Of a stretch of DNA of 64,000 nt, positions 20,766 to 33,971 are shown in pieces. The notes beneath the pieces are model-generated. The model was not told where the DNA came from. It was given only the letters and a program-made list of their open reading frames with translations, and searched no databases. The translations under genes and the position numbers were made by a program. How positions within the stretch are numbered: position 1 is the stretch's first letter; every line of letters starts with the position of its first letter. Origin of the DNA: Isoetes taiwanensis (lineage: Eukaryota > Streptophyta > Lycopodiopsida > Isoetales > Isoetaceae); the NCBI GenBank assembly GCA_021234155.1, contig JAJEKV010000031.1, positions 15,247,748-15,311,747 of the forward strand, given 5' to 3'.

Positions 20766-23450
20766 GGTTGCATGCTCTTCCATGGATATTAGCACAGCCA
20801 AGGCACTGATGGGTCTTAGAAAGACCACCAAAGTTGTTATTTAGCTTGAATAGCAAGGGCGTCTGCAAGGATGAACTGGCTGGGCATCAACTCCAGAACT
20901 TCCCTGCCTTTAGGTTCTACCACCCCTTTCTGCCATCTCCCAAATAATCCCATCTTAACCAGGGAAGAGTTGGCACTGAAGGCAAGAAAGAAATTGCTAT
21001 ACCGTAACTTCTACCTAGAAAATCCCACTGTAATATTTCCACGGTCACCCACACTTTACATAGATTATTGCAACAGGCCATTCACGTTGACCTCTCTTGC
21101 AACTTCTTTGGAAGAAACCTCTTCAAGCCTTTTTACTAAAGATGTTAAGCAAACGGTCAGTTGTCATAAATCACATTGATTCAATAAAGTTGGAGGTTTG
21201 CATAGATTTAGAGTGTTAGAGTTAAGTTTAGCGATTAGATTAGAAGATAATAATATGGGTTAGGGTTTACTTTTTGAAATAGGCCTAGGGATAGGGTCTG
21301 CAGGCTTAGATCTAGGGTTTGGGTTAAGGTTTAGAGGTTGAAAATGGGTTTAAGGTCTAAAGACAAAACGGAATAAATGAATGCACACATAAACATCAAA
21401 TTATGAACTAGCAATTTCTAGAGGAGATTGCCTTTCTTCCACCCATTGCTCTTTATATGCCTATTTGAACATCCTTATTTTGCCCCCATGTTTGCCCTTT
21501 AATAGCCCACCTTAAGAACTATTGTAAGTTGAATGAGATGCATGGTCATTGTTGGGTACTTGTTGTGAGCATTTGATGGCCATTGAAGGGCATTTGGTGG
21601 TCCATTTGAAGGGCATTTGGCGGTGATTGAGGTCAACATAATTATATAGTTTAAAATCTTCATAGCAAAGTTCCAATTTGTCAAAACGATCTTCATAGCA
21701 GAATTCCAAATTGGCATTCGGTATTTTATTGAAAGCTAAACTCCCAAATTTCATTGTAATATATCAAAATAGGAGGTTTAATAAAATAATTGCACTCAAG
21801 TGGGTGGTTGTAGGGTACCCTCCCTTATTGTGTTTTTAAGGGAATGCCACGTAAATGCAGAAAAAAGCTTGAAGAAGTGATAACAAAGGCTTGCAATTTA
21901 GAAAACTAAAAGGTAAGAATCATAACCACGATAGCTATCGGAGAAGAACATATATATCAATACATCATCATCATTCATTTTGGAGCGGGCTTAGAAAGCC
22001 TTTTCGACTCGAGCAGTTGGAGTCAAGTCCACAGTTCCATATCAAATTCTTCTGCAAGAGTCAGGCTTCAGGGAACTGCGTTTGAATGTCACATCATATA
22101 CGTTCAGAAGGTGCTCAATCTGGGAGACACTCGCCTTTCAAACCTTGTCTGCACAATGGCCATGGGTGTGCAATGCCTTGAAGCACGTTGCAAGGAGAAG
22201 CAAGTCATTTGGTTCTCCAAATGAAATATGCAGGAACAAAGGTATATACATGTAACCAACAATGCGGACTACAATTACCTAAAGCAGTATCTCAACGCAT
22301 GCTTTCTAAGTAAGCATTGGAATGCTAGAGCTTTGGAGCTGGTGAAGATAGCATACTACAATCTTATTTTTTATTGAAACATTTTTTTTTTTTTTCAACC
22401 AAAATTCTATAAAAAGCATTTGCAAACGTAATTGGTCGGGCTTGTTATGTTAGTTTTTTTTTTTCTTGAGGCAAAATCATATGTTATATATGATGCAAGG
22501 TTCTTTGTGCTGCCGTATACCCTTGGTATTTGAAATAGGGTTTGAGTAACAACTGATTTGGTTTGGCATGGTATTTGAAATAGGGTTTGGGTAACGACTG
22601 ATTTCGTTTGGCATGGAATTGGAGTATGCATCTGGAGTGTTGTGGCAGATCTTTTTTGAAAAAATCATGGCACATACCCTACTATATTTGGCTCCTAGGT
22701 GACGACAACAGGGCAATTTTATATTTCGATCCTAGGTGGCGCCAATAGGGCAATTTTCTTACAGGCTAAGCTTGCCTATAGTCAATCTTTCTTGGCCAAT
22801 TTGGTTCTTAGATTATGGCGGCCTCCTTCGCCATTAGATTCTAGCTGCCTCCTTGGCCAATTGACCCTGGTTCTAGACCTCTCTTCCCTAGTTCTAGAGA
22901 TGCCTCTATCTTTGCCCAGTACCTTTTTGTTTTTTCTTTATGCTTTATTAGTTGTGTTGTTGATTTGCCTATTCATCTAGATGACTTTCCCTCTAGCATC
23001 CTCGAAACTATTATTTCTCTTGATGATTTTAATCAGAAGGAGACGCCGCAAGGTGAGGAGACTTCTCGACCTCCATCCCCTTCTCCGTCGGATGGTGTTC
23101 GTCCGTTAAATGTGAATCCCGAGCTGCCTTTGCATATCGCTCATGAGTCAGACATAAGAAGCAGATGAGTGTTTAAATGTGGGCAGTTTCTGTGGTGGAT
23201 TGTTTGCCGCTGTATCACAGCTTGCAGAGATTTTGGGAAATTTTAATGCTTGTATTGATTTATGACTAACCATGATGGATCATGGGCATCATATGCGTTC
23301 TACAAGCCAAGTTATTATTATTAGGGCAGCCATGAGTAGGGGAAAGGCTCTTATGATGAGGCATAGACGATGCGAACTTCTTTGAAGAAACTAGTACAAA
23401 CTAGCGAATAATCTTAAATACCAAAACAAGGAGAGCAAACAAAGAAATAG
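20766..23450. other. Gene-free stretch with small tandem repeat
   Basis: No gene recognised. A 45-bp unit (GGTATTTGAAATAGGGTTTG..) is duplicated in tandem at 22,525-22,569 and 22,570-22,614. TTAGGGTTT-like words cluster at 21,250-21,330 without forming a true telomeric array. 'cctaggtggcgccaatagggcaattttctt' and a near copy adjoin at about 22,695-22,760. Confidence 0.45.
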
Positions 23451-23650
23451 AGACATCATCTCATGGGATCAAAGTTTATTGCCCGCTTTGACCAGCAAAG
23501 CTTGAAACATAATCAAACTCAAGATATTATCAATGCATGCCAGTTGAAGCTCATTGATATTATAAAGGATTTGAAGGGTTGCAACTCGAGTACAAACCTT
23601 GGAAGGAAAATCAAGTTGGCGAGAGTTGTTCAAAGGTAGTTTAAGTAACA
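23451..23650 (+). pseudogene. Ty3/gypsy RNase H fragment (second copy)
   Basis: This stretch repeats, with decay, the RNase H segment at 26,190-26,385: 'ctcatgggatcaaagttta..cccgctttgaccagcaaagcttgaaacata' matches 'ctcattggatcaaagtttg..cctgctttgacgagcagagcttgaaacata'. In the better copy this encodes the 'F....D..SLK.I..Q' end of RNase H. Only about 200 bp are preserved here; sequence on both sides is unrelated. Confidence 0.75.
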
Positions 23651-26120
23651 AGGTCATGCAGGAAAATCGTTCCAGACTCATCACCTCCAGCAGAACATGA
23701 TCTAAAATAAATTTGTTGAAAATAGCAACAACATAGTTCTAATGACATGCGTATAGAGACTGGAATTCCGGATTATAGAGGGCCCAATTGGAGTCTATAA
23801 CAGTGGAGCTATGGAGTTTACGCATCATAAATTTATGAAATTTCTCAAAAACATAGAGAGATGTTGGGGTTGCAGTTACACAGGAAGGCCATAGGAAGGC
23901 GAAGATTTATCGGAGCTCAACCTAGTCCAACTCACAAAAACTTTGGCACAATTAAAGTATGAAGGGCACACTATTGGTGTAATAAAAAATGTGGATAGGT
24001 TATAAGGCAGGCAGAAACTCCATTGAGCTCCATAGAACATAAGAAGTGATATGCTTAAAGTGCAGCCGTGTAATAAGCCATTACGTCTTTCAAAAACAAT
24101 TTAAGCTACCGAATGAGGAAATGGAGTTTGCGCATTAAAATCGATGGAAAGACAAATTAAGCCAATGGAGAGAAGCTACAGACCGAAAATGCAAATAGAA
24201 GCTACAGATCCAAAATGCAAATCAATATGGAGGAAAGAAGCTACACAGATTTGGCCATTTATTTTCCCCATATCTGGGTCTCTATAGCCACTTCAACCTC
24301 TTCAAATTCCTTGCCCAGATCTCCAGCTTTAAAAGGCTCTTTTACAAAACCTCTGAATGCACGACAGGAACACAGGTCACATGTCACGGTGTCTCTGCTT
24401 CCACATTTGGTTAAAGCAGAGAGGATATTGCAATTTGCACGATGCTAATGTGACTATAAATTTTTTGAAAATGTTGACGTAATGTCATTAAACATTCTAT
24501 CCATTTCTTAAAAAGAGAGGGAGGGCTGTCTTGCTTCATCACATCTCTCTCCCTCGGGCCTATAGTTGAATTGGGTAAAACACACCGCCCACAATGACGA
24601 TATTGTAGGTTGGAGTCCTACTAGGGAGGGGTTTGGCCGGGAGGGGGTTGCAAAACATCTCTATCTCCCACAGATCATCTGTCAGGGCAATTCTCACCTA
24701 TCTAGCTACCTATCTCATAAGTTTATCACATATTCATGATCATTTGGCTCAACTCACATGCCTTTAATGTGAAGTGTGGCTTTATAACACTTTAGGGAAT
24801 GAACAACTTTCTGCCAAATTAGATAAGTTTGGCTATGTTCTTAAGTGCTTATGCACACCTAGATAGCATCTGTATTATACAAGTAAATATTCCATTTGAT
24901 TTAGAGATGCAACTACTGCCCTTCCAACACTTTGGTATGAGATGGGGCTTAGAAAATCTTGCAAGTGATCACTATAGCCACTTGTTTTGAGGAAACTTGG
25001 CTGGTGAAGCCCCCGGAGAGTGCACTTATACATAAGGGGGGCATGGCATCTGCATGCGGAGGGTAGCAAAAAACCCCCCTTGTATACGCAATTTTAAAAG
25101 GCAATTTAACCCCTCTGTGTATAGATATTGCTCCAAATTAGTGCCTAAAAACACCCCTAACCCCTAAGTATATGTACGCAAATGGTCCAAAAAACACCCC
25201 TCCGTTGAACTCTCATGGGTTATACGGTGATCAAAGGTGAATCCCCCGGGGTGAAGCCTTTGTTGAGGCTGGACGCCAGAGGTATAAGTGTTTTTGCCAC
25301 CAAGTCCAGTAGCAAATAAGAAACTTTTGACTTAGAACATCTGAAGCAGGAATGAATCTTGATCGAAGCTTAGCATCAAATCATATATGATGTTGTTGCA
25401 AAGTAGTGTATGATATTGCCCATGTTGATGGTTATAGCTGATGAGTATCATAGGCCAAAAGTGCAAATGCGTATATCCTATTAATCCAGATTTAAACTGC
25501 AAACTAAAATCGTGGTTTGAGATCTTGTAGTTACATGATCATCTAGTTTGAGACATTCTTTGAGAATTTGATGTTCACTTTACAACACTGGAAATTACCA
25601 AGAGCATCTTGCAGAGAACTTATGAAGGAGAAACAAAGGGGTGAAAAACTATTTGAGTAAAAGCACGATCCTTATACTCTATGATCATAAGGATGCCCAA
25701 GGAAAAGAAACTCGATTGTCATTTTAGTTGATAATGGTATTAGGGTGGAGTTCCTGATGGAACAACTAAGACTTTTGCTACTGATTCAGACATTTGCCAT
25801 GTAAAGCATTTGGTGGTGCTCAGTTTTGGAGTGTTGCAAACCTCTTGGATGGGAGAAATAATAATCGCCCTTGAGGTATTTTAACTTAATGTTACTTCAG
25901 TACTCGTAGGCAGGTGGTATATGAGGATTACGTGATCGTGAGCGATCAATTTTGAAAATAAAGAGAAACAAAGTTGTTGAATTTTTAAGCAGACTAGAAA
26001 CAGAAGGTAGAGATAATCTTGCATTTCCTTGGTTTGAAATTGGCTAGCATCACCAACAAGACCACTGTAATGGTATCACCATTACGAATTCTAGAGAAAC
26101 CTTAGAAATGGCAAATTCCA
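23651..26120. other. Gene-free stretch between two gypsy fragments
   Basis: No gene recognised. Around 25,060-25,210 the words 'aaaaaacccccc' / 'aaaacacccct' recur about every 50-60 bases. A pyrimidine/GC-rich patch lies at 24,530-24,660 with the SINE-like 'gttggagtcctac'. Confidence 0.4.
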
Positions 26121-28560
26121 TCTTGTAAAGTAAAGGGTATAGCATATGGAAAGGAAATGATTGCTTTGGTACATGCACTAAGGAAATGGAGATGTTATCT
26201 CATTGGATCAAAGTTTGCTACCTGCTTTGACGAGCAGAGCTTGAAACATATTCAAACTCAAGGTATTATCAATGCATGCTAGCTAAGCTCGTTGATACTA
26301 TTGAGGACTTTGAAAGGTTGCAACTCGAGTACAAACATGGGAAGGAAAACCAAGTTGTCGATGCTTTGAGCAGAGTAATTAATCATGCTACATCCATTGT
26401 AGAAATTGCTGATTTGGAGACAATGAAAGCAGAATACAAAAATGATCCTTCTTTTGTCATTCCCTGTACTAAAATAGAAAAGGATGGCAGTGATCATGTT
26501 GCAGAGTATATGATTCATAACAGTTTACTTTTATATAGGGATTGTACATGTGTTACTCAAATATATAGGTCAAGAATGGTACAGAAATATCATAAACCTC
26601 CGTAAAGGCATTCAAGCTACTATGGCTACTGTGAAGATATGATTTCAGTGGCCTAAACTTAAAAGGAATGTTAAGAAATATGTTGAAAATTGTATTGTTT
26701 GTCAACAAATAGAATAGATTTTTTATCGTCCACGGTGACCAATTGGCCTGTGGGACCCAAACAAAGAGAGAGCAGCAAGCGTATTACTGTCAGGATTAAA
26801 AAACCCATGCCCCGAAGGGTTTTTGAGGGAAAAACCTTAACAATAATAAGTCTGCTGGTACACTGTACAATTGTATAGGACAATTCAGTATTGTCCCGGA
26901 GGACATAACTGAGTCCATGTATCCATAACCTCTTGAAGATATGACCCCAACAAGCCCACGGACGCCATCTTCAATAACTCATTCAGCGCCTGGTCAGGCA
27001 CAACTAACCAAATATACCGCGATCGGATATGGGAAAACGCTAGGCAGATCTGAAGGGCATGATATTCATCTTCAATGGCGCCCTAGTGGCAACACTGACA
27101 ACGCCTATCCTCTCGTGCTTCCCGAGTCCAACGCTATATCTCAATGCAGAGACGGCGTGCACCCATGCGAATGGAAGCTACAAGTCTGCACTTCTTCATG
27201 GGCAAATGGGTGCACAAGTACTGGTGCGGGCTTCTCGTGAGCATAGTATTAACTTGCTGCTGATAGTGTGCCATCTTAACGTGTGTCAGGGCATCTGCAT
27301 TCCAGAGCTTACGGAGGAAACTAGCATCTAGGTACAGCTTTAGCGCATTATAATCCTTCTTTGTCCATACCTGTACGCATCTGTTTGCCTGTACATCCCA
27401 ACATGAGAACCAATGAGCCCCTACAAGCAAAACTATAGGACCAATTCAGTCTTTTTTCATTCTTGATAAATCTTAGAAGCACATCACTATGGACTTCATC
27501 TAAGAATCACTAAAATCAATTGTTAAGAATGGCCAGATTTGGACAACTATATATAGGTTGTCTAAATAAGTTCACTTCATTCCGTGTAAATCGAGTATAA
27601 TAACTCCTCAAGCAAGCAAACTTTTGATGAAGGAGATATTCCGGATTCAAGGAATGCCTGACATAAATGTAAGGGATAGAGATCTATTAGTCCGCAACAA
27701 ACCTTGATCAGGATTTTTGAAGAATTAAGGCACAGTTTTAAAATTTTCCACAGCTTACCATCCTCAAACGGATGGACATACGAAGGTTGTGATCCGTATC
27801 ATTGAGGATATGTTGCAAGCTTACGCGTTGCAAAAGGACATAGTTAATGGAAAGAGTATCTTTATCTTCTGGAGTCCACTTACAATGACACGTTCATTCC
27901 ATCATTCAGAGAATACCTTTTTTAAGTGATAATACAGATATTCTTTGGAATCTCCAATTACGAAAGTAGGAGGAGAAGTGCCTACTCTAGATGAAGCAGC
28001 ACATGACTTCACAGACATTCTATCGTATTAAATAAGTCAAAAAATTATGATTCTTAAACTTATGAAGAAATGAAGGAAAGTTGACTATGCAAAAGATCAA
28101 TGGGTTTAGATATATCTTCTTAAGAAATGCCTTCGAAAAATGGGTAATAGGGCCATGAAACTGTCTTCTAGGTATTATGGTCTATTTCAAGTTGATGGCA
28201 AAGTCGGTGGAAATGCCTTATCACCTGCATTTCTATGAAAAACCTGCATCAAGTTTTAATGTTGGTGTACTAAAGCCCTATAAGGGCAGTGAAATTTCTC
28301 CTGAGATTTTGCAGAAAATGGAACATGCAGAACCCCCTAACATCAGAGGTGATGAGGAGGTTCTTGAACCAGAAAAATTACTTATATATCAAGATAAGGA
28401 GACATAGACTTCTTCTTATTAAAGGTATCTAGTTAAATTTGATCTGCCTTCTGATGCAATATGGTATTCTAAGGACCAGCTCACTTGTGGATGGATATGA
28501 GCAAACTTTGCAAAAGGAGTAAGCAAAGTTAGGGGGAAATATTATCTCGCTTATGCCTTC
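26121..28560 (+). pseudogene. Chromovirus (Ty3/gypsy) pol remnant: RNase H, integrase, chromodomain
   Basis: A degenerate 3' half of pol in order. RNase H: AYGKEMIALVHALRKWR.YLIGSKF. Linker: FERLQLEYKHGKENQVVDALSR. Integrase zinc region: ending YVENCIVCQQ (about 26,680-26,712). Then foreign sequence. Integrase core: TMDFI, RLSK.VHFI, MPDINVRDRD and AYHPQTDGHTKVV (about 27,490-27,800). C-terminal FNVGVLKPYKGS (about 28,255). Chromodomain-like YLVKFDLPSDAIWYSKDQL (about 28,423-28,480). AGGGGGAAAT at 28,530-28,539 could be the polypurine tract. Many stops and frameshifts: a dead copy. The chromodomain places it among chromoviruses. Confidence 0.85.
26715..27440. other. Foreign segment interrupting the integrase gene
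   Basis: About 700 bp separate the zinc-binding part from the catalytic core, where fewer than 100 are expected. The words TATAGGACAATTCAGT (26,874) and TATAGGACCAATTCAGT (27,434) near the borders may be a target-site duplication. The 99-codon frame on the reverse strand at 27,134-27,430 is unrecognised. The insert is GC-richer than its surroundings and could be a captured gene piece. Confidence 0.45.
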
Positions 28561-29930
28561 CAGGCCGGATAATGTGGTTTGAAAAGTGAGTTTGTGTAAG
28601 GTAAATTGTGGAGAACAAGTTGCATAATATGCCTTTCACAACATATATAAACGAGTCTCATTTTTTGTTTGATAATATTTCCATCTCAAAAAAAACTTGA
28701 GCACAACACGTGTACGTACGAAAATAAAAAAAATTAAAAAGTCCCTGACGGCTCAGCCACTTCTCTGTGCATCGGATCTCTGTGCCACAAAATAGGAACA
28801 GAGGCATCAGATGACGCCATGCAGTTGAACTCTTCTTTGCTGGCTATGGCGTTGCAAACCTCCTTTCTCAACAAGCTCCTTTCTCAAAGCAATCCTTTTT
28901 CAAATAAAGGAGGGTGCCGTCTATGGCATTAACATGCCAATAGAGTCATGTAGAGCGGCAAACGTCAGATTCTTCCATCTCCGAAATCCCAAAACTAGCA
29001 GGCATTGATAGACACTATTTTTTAGCTTCCGAGCAGAAATCTGGTCGGATAGAGACAATGCGATGGAAATTCTACTCCATCATTCAGGACAGGATTTGCA
29101 TGAGAAGAAGCAGAAAGGTCAAAGAAATGGGGATCGTCTGGATGCAGACATATCAAATGCTCCTCCATTTATTCAATGCTCCTCCATTTCAATATCCTAC
29201 CTCCATCTTTTTTCAAATCCAAAGCAAACTTGCATGCTTTTTCTTTCATCCAGCTTCAAATACCAGATTTTTCTGCCAAGCTCTCAAAAAAGACGTAATT
29301 TCGCAGTGCCAAAAGCTCAAAATAGAACTCAAGAAAATCCTGCATCATATAGGCAGCCATTGGAATGAAGAATGCTTCAAAATTATTTTCGGCCTCGAAA
29401 TCTTTAACCCTTTTTTGGATTACAGGGATGTGTTGGAGCTTTGCAAGGGTTGTTTTGCGGGAAAATTGGTCACATTCAAGAATACGAGACGAAAAAGAGA
29501 GGCCCTAAAATGTGTAGATTAGTCTGAAGAAGCCTTAAAAGAGGTAGGTTATTCTAGAGACTTAATAACGTTAGGAAGGGCCATTTTTAATGCATTCAAG
29601 CCCAGAAATCTTGAAATATATATAAATAGAACTTTTGATCATGGATGAATATACATTAATAGTGCAGTTTACAATTATGGAAGGGCTGTAGAATTTACAA
29701 AATTTACCCCAGAACTGCAGGGAAGAAAAGGAGCCTCCCATTGAAGGTCTCCTTTTCAACAAAGCAAAATTTAAAACATGTGTCGATAACAAAATGGATA
29801 TATTGTTTAATTGGTCTGTTCTTGCATCTGGTTTTTCAGAGTCACAGCTTGAGAGACGGCTAGATCGTTTGGATGCAGCCCCTAAATTATCTTAGGTATT
29901 TGAACTTTTAACACCTAAGGAATTGCCTGG
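28561..29930. other. No recognisable gene
   Basis: A 154-codon plus-strand frame at 29,058-29,522 contains KKDVISQCQKLKIELKK and HWNEECFKIIFGLEIF, but I recognise no family and see no supporting context. It could be an exon relic. The remainder has no coding or repeat signal. Confidence 0.35.
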
Positions 29931-29939
29931 CAAGGCAGC

Positions 29940-30422
29940 CAACATGTCAGACATGCTTGGTTGTGGCTTCAAGGCCTCTTTCGTTGCAATTTGAATAGCC
30001 AGCAGGTGTTATTAGCAGTCTATCCAAGTAATTGGAATAATTTGGCAAAAAGGGCCTTTCATTTGGCTTCTGCATGGATCATTTGTTCCATTTGGAAAAG
30101 AAGGAATCTTCTCATATTCAAAGGTCTTGCTTGTTCAAATGCGCAGATCCTTCTTGATGCCCAACAACGAATTTTCAAAGCATCAGGTGCTCATCAATTG
30201 CTAATGAGGTGAAGAGCCGTATTTGGGAGCACTATCTTTAGATTCATACTTACTTATGAGTTTTTGCTTGCTCTTCATATTGTTTACATGTTGTGTTTGA
30301 GTGGGGTGGTTTTGCTCTAGTGGACATTCTCTCTACTGAGTTTTTAGTCCCCATTGTACCCCATTGTACTTTGTAACTTTCTCTGGATAATAAAGGCTCA
30401 AGTCCTTCAAAAAAAAAAAAAA
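29940..30422 (+). mobile_element. LINE 3' end with poly(A) tail
   Basis: The frame WNNLAKRAFHLASAWIICSI followed by WKRRNLLIFKG is the zf-RVT-like C-terminus of plant L1-type ORF2 ('..fh.a.a.iiW.IWkeRN.rif.g'). A short 3' UTR with AATAAAGGCTC follows, then a 15-base poly(A) at about 30,408-30,422. It is a 5'-truncated insertion and its 3' tail ends TTCAAAAAA, like the LINE at 35.9 kb. Confidence 0.8.
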
Positions 30423-31044
30423 AGTCGCATTTAATTAAAGTGGGTCTCATTCCATTCCCATTGTTTTTTGGAACCCTGTTATTTTACACGAAAAGGACGT
30501 GCCAAATTTTTGAAACCCCTTTTATTGCTTTAGAAGTTGCCTTTTTACCTCTGTGAAAAAAAATGTTAAGGAAAATTACACGGTCTAGGTTTCTCAGTTA
30601 GCGAGTCGAGAAGGTAAAGAGCACATGTAAAGCCAATGAAAATGCTCTCTCTGTGTAAACAAAGTGCTAATTTGCCCTCAATTTTATTTCATAATAATTT
30701 CATCATATTGTATTTTACAGTGATTGAAGAGACCATGATGGTCGGGCTGTCACAACCATTACATCGTCTTCGCACATAGACCACCTACTAGGAAGAACGT
30801 GCAGAGCAAGGTCCGAGGTGTTCCTAAGCCACGAGAGCAACTTGAAGAGAATAGAAATTTGAACCCGCTAGCTTGTCCAACCCATGTCATCAACCTCTTC
30901 TCACCCTCTTTCTTCAATGAACAGGTCTTTCCATTGCTCCCGATCATGTCTTTTTTGTTTGCGATCTAGACTGGAAAAGACAACATCAAGTTAGTCAAAT
31001 GATGCGACAGACAATACAAAAAAAAAACTAGTTTTGAGGGCCAT

Positions 31045-31330
31045 TTCTGAAAAAAGCAAGTCGAGAAATGTAGCTCAGAGTAAAAAAAAAAAAAGAAAGA
31101 AAAAAAACGTTTTTTTTCTTTTTTTTTTCAAGAAGATTTTTTTTTAAGGGCCTTTCTCGACTGTGAGTCGAGAAAAACAGCTCAGAGTGAAAATGCAGTT
31201 CTGAGAGGTCGAGATAGGAAGCTCAAAGTGAAAAACAGAGTTCTGAGATCGAGAAACGTAGTCCTGATGAAATTTCTCGACTCGCGAGTCGAGAAAGGCA
31301 GCCCAAGATGAAAAACACAGTTCTAGGGAA
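31045..31330. repeat. Tandem 'GTCGAGAAA..CAGCTCAGAGTGAAAA' repeats
   Basis: Four to five diverged units of roughly 50-60 bases carry GAGTCGAGAAA, then 'agctcagagtgaaaa', then 'cagttctgag'. Several units contain the palindrome CTCGACT..AGTCGAG. They sit just left of the nested two-unit element. Confidence 0.7.
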
Positions 31331-31604
31331 AATGGTCCAAATCATCTCAATAGTAGTTCCATGAACAATCCTTCCCAGAATTGGTGTAAGCAAGCTCCAA
31401 AATGACATCTTTAAGATGGAATCCAGTGAAAAAAGGGAGTCTGATTAAGGGTAGGATGCACTCCGAATTTTTCTCCTTTACGCTTGGTCTACTCCGCTTC
31501 TTGGGTAGTCTTTTGCCCTTTGTTGGGGTTTACCTCGACAGGACTCTATGCGAGAGAAAGAAAATTAGATCCTGTGCTTCACTTCGGTGATATCAAGAAA
31601 TGCA

Positions 31605-32706
31605 ATTCTAGAATGGGGCTCGCATGAAAACGACAAAAACCTCCCGATAGATAGGCTTCTCATTCATCTCAGCAGATTTTCTACAATGGTGGATAGTGGG
31701 TAGCCGCACACATGCGAACTACCCACGAAAAAAATAAAGGGAATATCCAATTATATAACTTGGACCCCATGAAATACAATGCTAATAGATGTCTGGCTTG
31801 TGTACCTGCCGAAAGCTTATCACTGGGATGAAAAAACCCCGCCCTTTCGGGTTTTCGAGGAAAAACCCTAGTGATAAGCCTTCGGCAAAGGGCTTGGACA
31901 AACGTAAGGCTGAGAATTCGCTCCCAAAACCCACGAATGGAGATGTCGAAGCTGCTGCCGCTCGCCAACCTGTACCTGCACATCATCAACACTAGAAAAA
32001 ATGTGACAAAACAAACCTTCCAAAGTGGAGGGGCTGATCACGCGTGCCACGCGACAATAAAACAAAAACCTCTTCAAATAGAGGGGCTGGTCACGCGTGC
32101 CAGGCGACAAATACATTAAACAATTAAGGGGGGGGAGGGTGGGTTCAAAGAAAAGAGAATAAGGTACTACTGAGAGAGAAGAGGAAGCGCCGATGAGACG
32201 TTGATGAAGAACCTCGCCTAATATAGCGATCTCCCAACCAGAGAAGGCATGCACCGCATGCATGCATGCAAGACATGCATGCTCGCCCCATTCTAGAATT
32301 TCGATCCGATGGCTCGGATCGATGGGATTCTAGAATGGGGCTCGCATGAAAACGACAAAAACCTCCCGAATAGAAGAGAACTTCCTTATCAAAATGGGAT
32401 CAAGGACGAAAGTCAAAGGATTATGGCTAAAGAAGAGGCAGGGCCGAGAAAGGACATGCCACAGCATGAAGGAAACGCCAAATTGGTGAATCCAAGCAGG
32501 GAGAAGCCCCTCCCCTGCATGGTTTCAAAGAAAAGAGAATAAGGTACTGCTGAGAGAGAAGAGGAAGCGCCGATGAGACGTTGATGAAGAACCTCGCCTA
32601 ATATAGCGATCTCCCAACCAGAGAAGGCATGCACCGCATGCATGCATGCAAGACATGCATGCTCGCCCCATTCTAGAATTTCGATCCGATGGCTCGGATC
32701 GATGGG
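31605..32706 (-). mobile_element. Two-unit TIR element, copy 2 (inverted)
   Basis: Same composite as 6,909-8,044 on the opposite strand. The long unit is 31,605-32,299 (695 bp), the spacer hairpin 32,300-32,326, the short unit 32,327-32,679 (353 bp) and the second spacer 32,680-32,706. Both units keep the ATTCTAGAATGGGGC..GCCCCATTCTAGAAT ends. The long unit lacks the 45-bp tandem duplication of copy 1. The short-spacer-long order is identical when read on the reverse strand, so the pair moved or was copied as one unit. Confidence 0.8.
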
Positions 32707-33960
32707 ATTGCCTACAGATATAATTTCTAGCTCCAATCTCATGGAGCACCAATCATGACTATCTGGACCATAAAAGTATTTTCTATGCATTTTCTAATAC
32801 ATACCATATCTTATGCATTTATTATGTATACATATACGAAAAAATAGACCCTGCCCCTTTTGTAATATATCAATGTTTACCCATAGCTTTTTTCAAATAT
32901 AGATATTTCAAATGGGACACTATGTACTATATATTTTTCAATAAGTACAATATCTTATATTATGTATTTTCCAATAACCATAATATTCTATGCATTTTTT
33001 ATGAAAAATGCCCTCTCCATGTATTTCCTTTGAAAAAAATGGACCCTCCCCATGTATTGTCTAATGGACAGCATATAGATATATAGATATACGTATAAAA
33101 AAAAATAGACCCTCCCTTTTTTTCGACTTGCTTTTTTTAATATTTATCCCGCTTTTTTTTTCCCGCCCATACTTGAAATTTGAAATTTAGTACATACCAA
33201 TTTGGTACATACCTTTGGGACTGTCTCCGGAGTCCTGCCATCGTGGATACCATCACTGGCTATGGCGTTCTTCAGGCTATGGCAGAACCAGGCCGGCTGC
33301 ATCATGCTAGATATGGCAAAAAAACATTACATGGATAGGATGAGGATGGCTTTTTTTAATTCCGCTCATATGTATCTCCCATCCTATTGGATCTTTCCTG
33401 TTGGATCTTGCAGCTCTATTATAAGAATGGGCAAAGCCGATTCTTCAGGCCGACTTCCTTGAAGTGATTCTTGTGGATCCAATAGTCTATTCTTGAAAAG
33501 CAGACTTCCTTACAGTCTATTCTTGCAAATCTTGCAAAGCCGTTTCTTCAGGCCGATTCTTTAGGCCGATTCATGTGGATCTCTGTTATCTCTGCTGCAA
33601 TCGACCTAGCGGTGCAGCAACTCCGGCATGGTGCTCCAGGGCCTTCTCCCGTGGGACCTGTGTCAGCTCCATCTCCAGCTTCGTCTCCATTACATTCATA
33701 GCCATAGCCAGAAACACAAAGAAGAGGAGCCATGGCGGCCAAGCTCGGGACATGTTGAAGGATTTCAAAGAAGATTACATAAAACAGAGCTGATAGGTCA
33801 GATTAACTCTGCAAAGCTAGAAAAATGCCGGATTAAAGCCAGTTCTTGGGCCTGCAGAGTTAGAAATTTCGCCGGACTAAGCCGGTTCTTAATCGAGCAT
33901 TCCTAATCGAGCCAGAATAGAGAAAAACCATTCTGCTCTGTTTCAAGAACGTACCTTACA
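32707..33960. other. Gene-free stretch upstream of the glycine-rich gene
   Basis: AT-rich at first, with diverged repeats of 'aaaaaatggaccctcccc..atgtattt' (32,840-33,115). Then come short repeats of 'ttcttcaggccgattc' between 33,430 and 33,580. The frames around 33,570-33,900 are unrecognised. The last part presumably holds the promoter of the glycine-rich protein gene; no certain TATA box was identified. Confidence 0.4.
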
Positions 33961-33971
33961 GAGGTTTAGCT

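Noticed and set aside
21190-21340. Degenerate telomere-like or rRNA-spacer sequence (TAGGGTTT words)
   Set aside because: Words are irregularly spaced and mixed; no array or gene structure.
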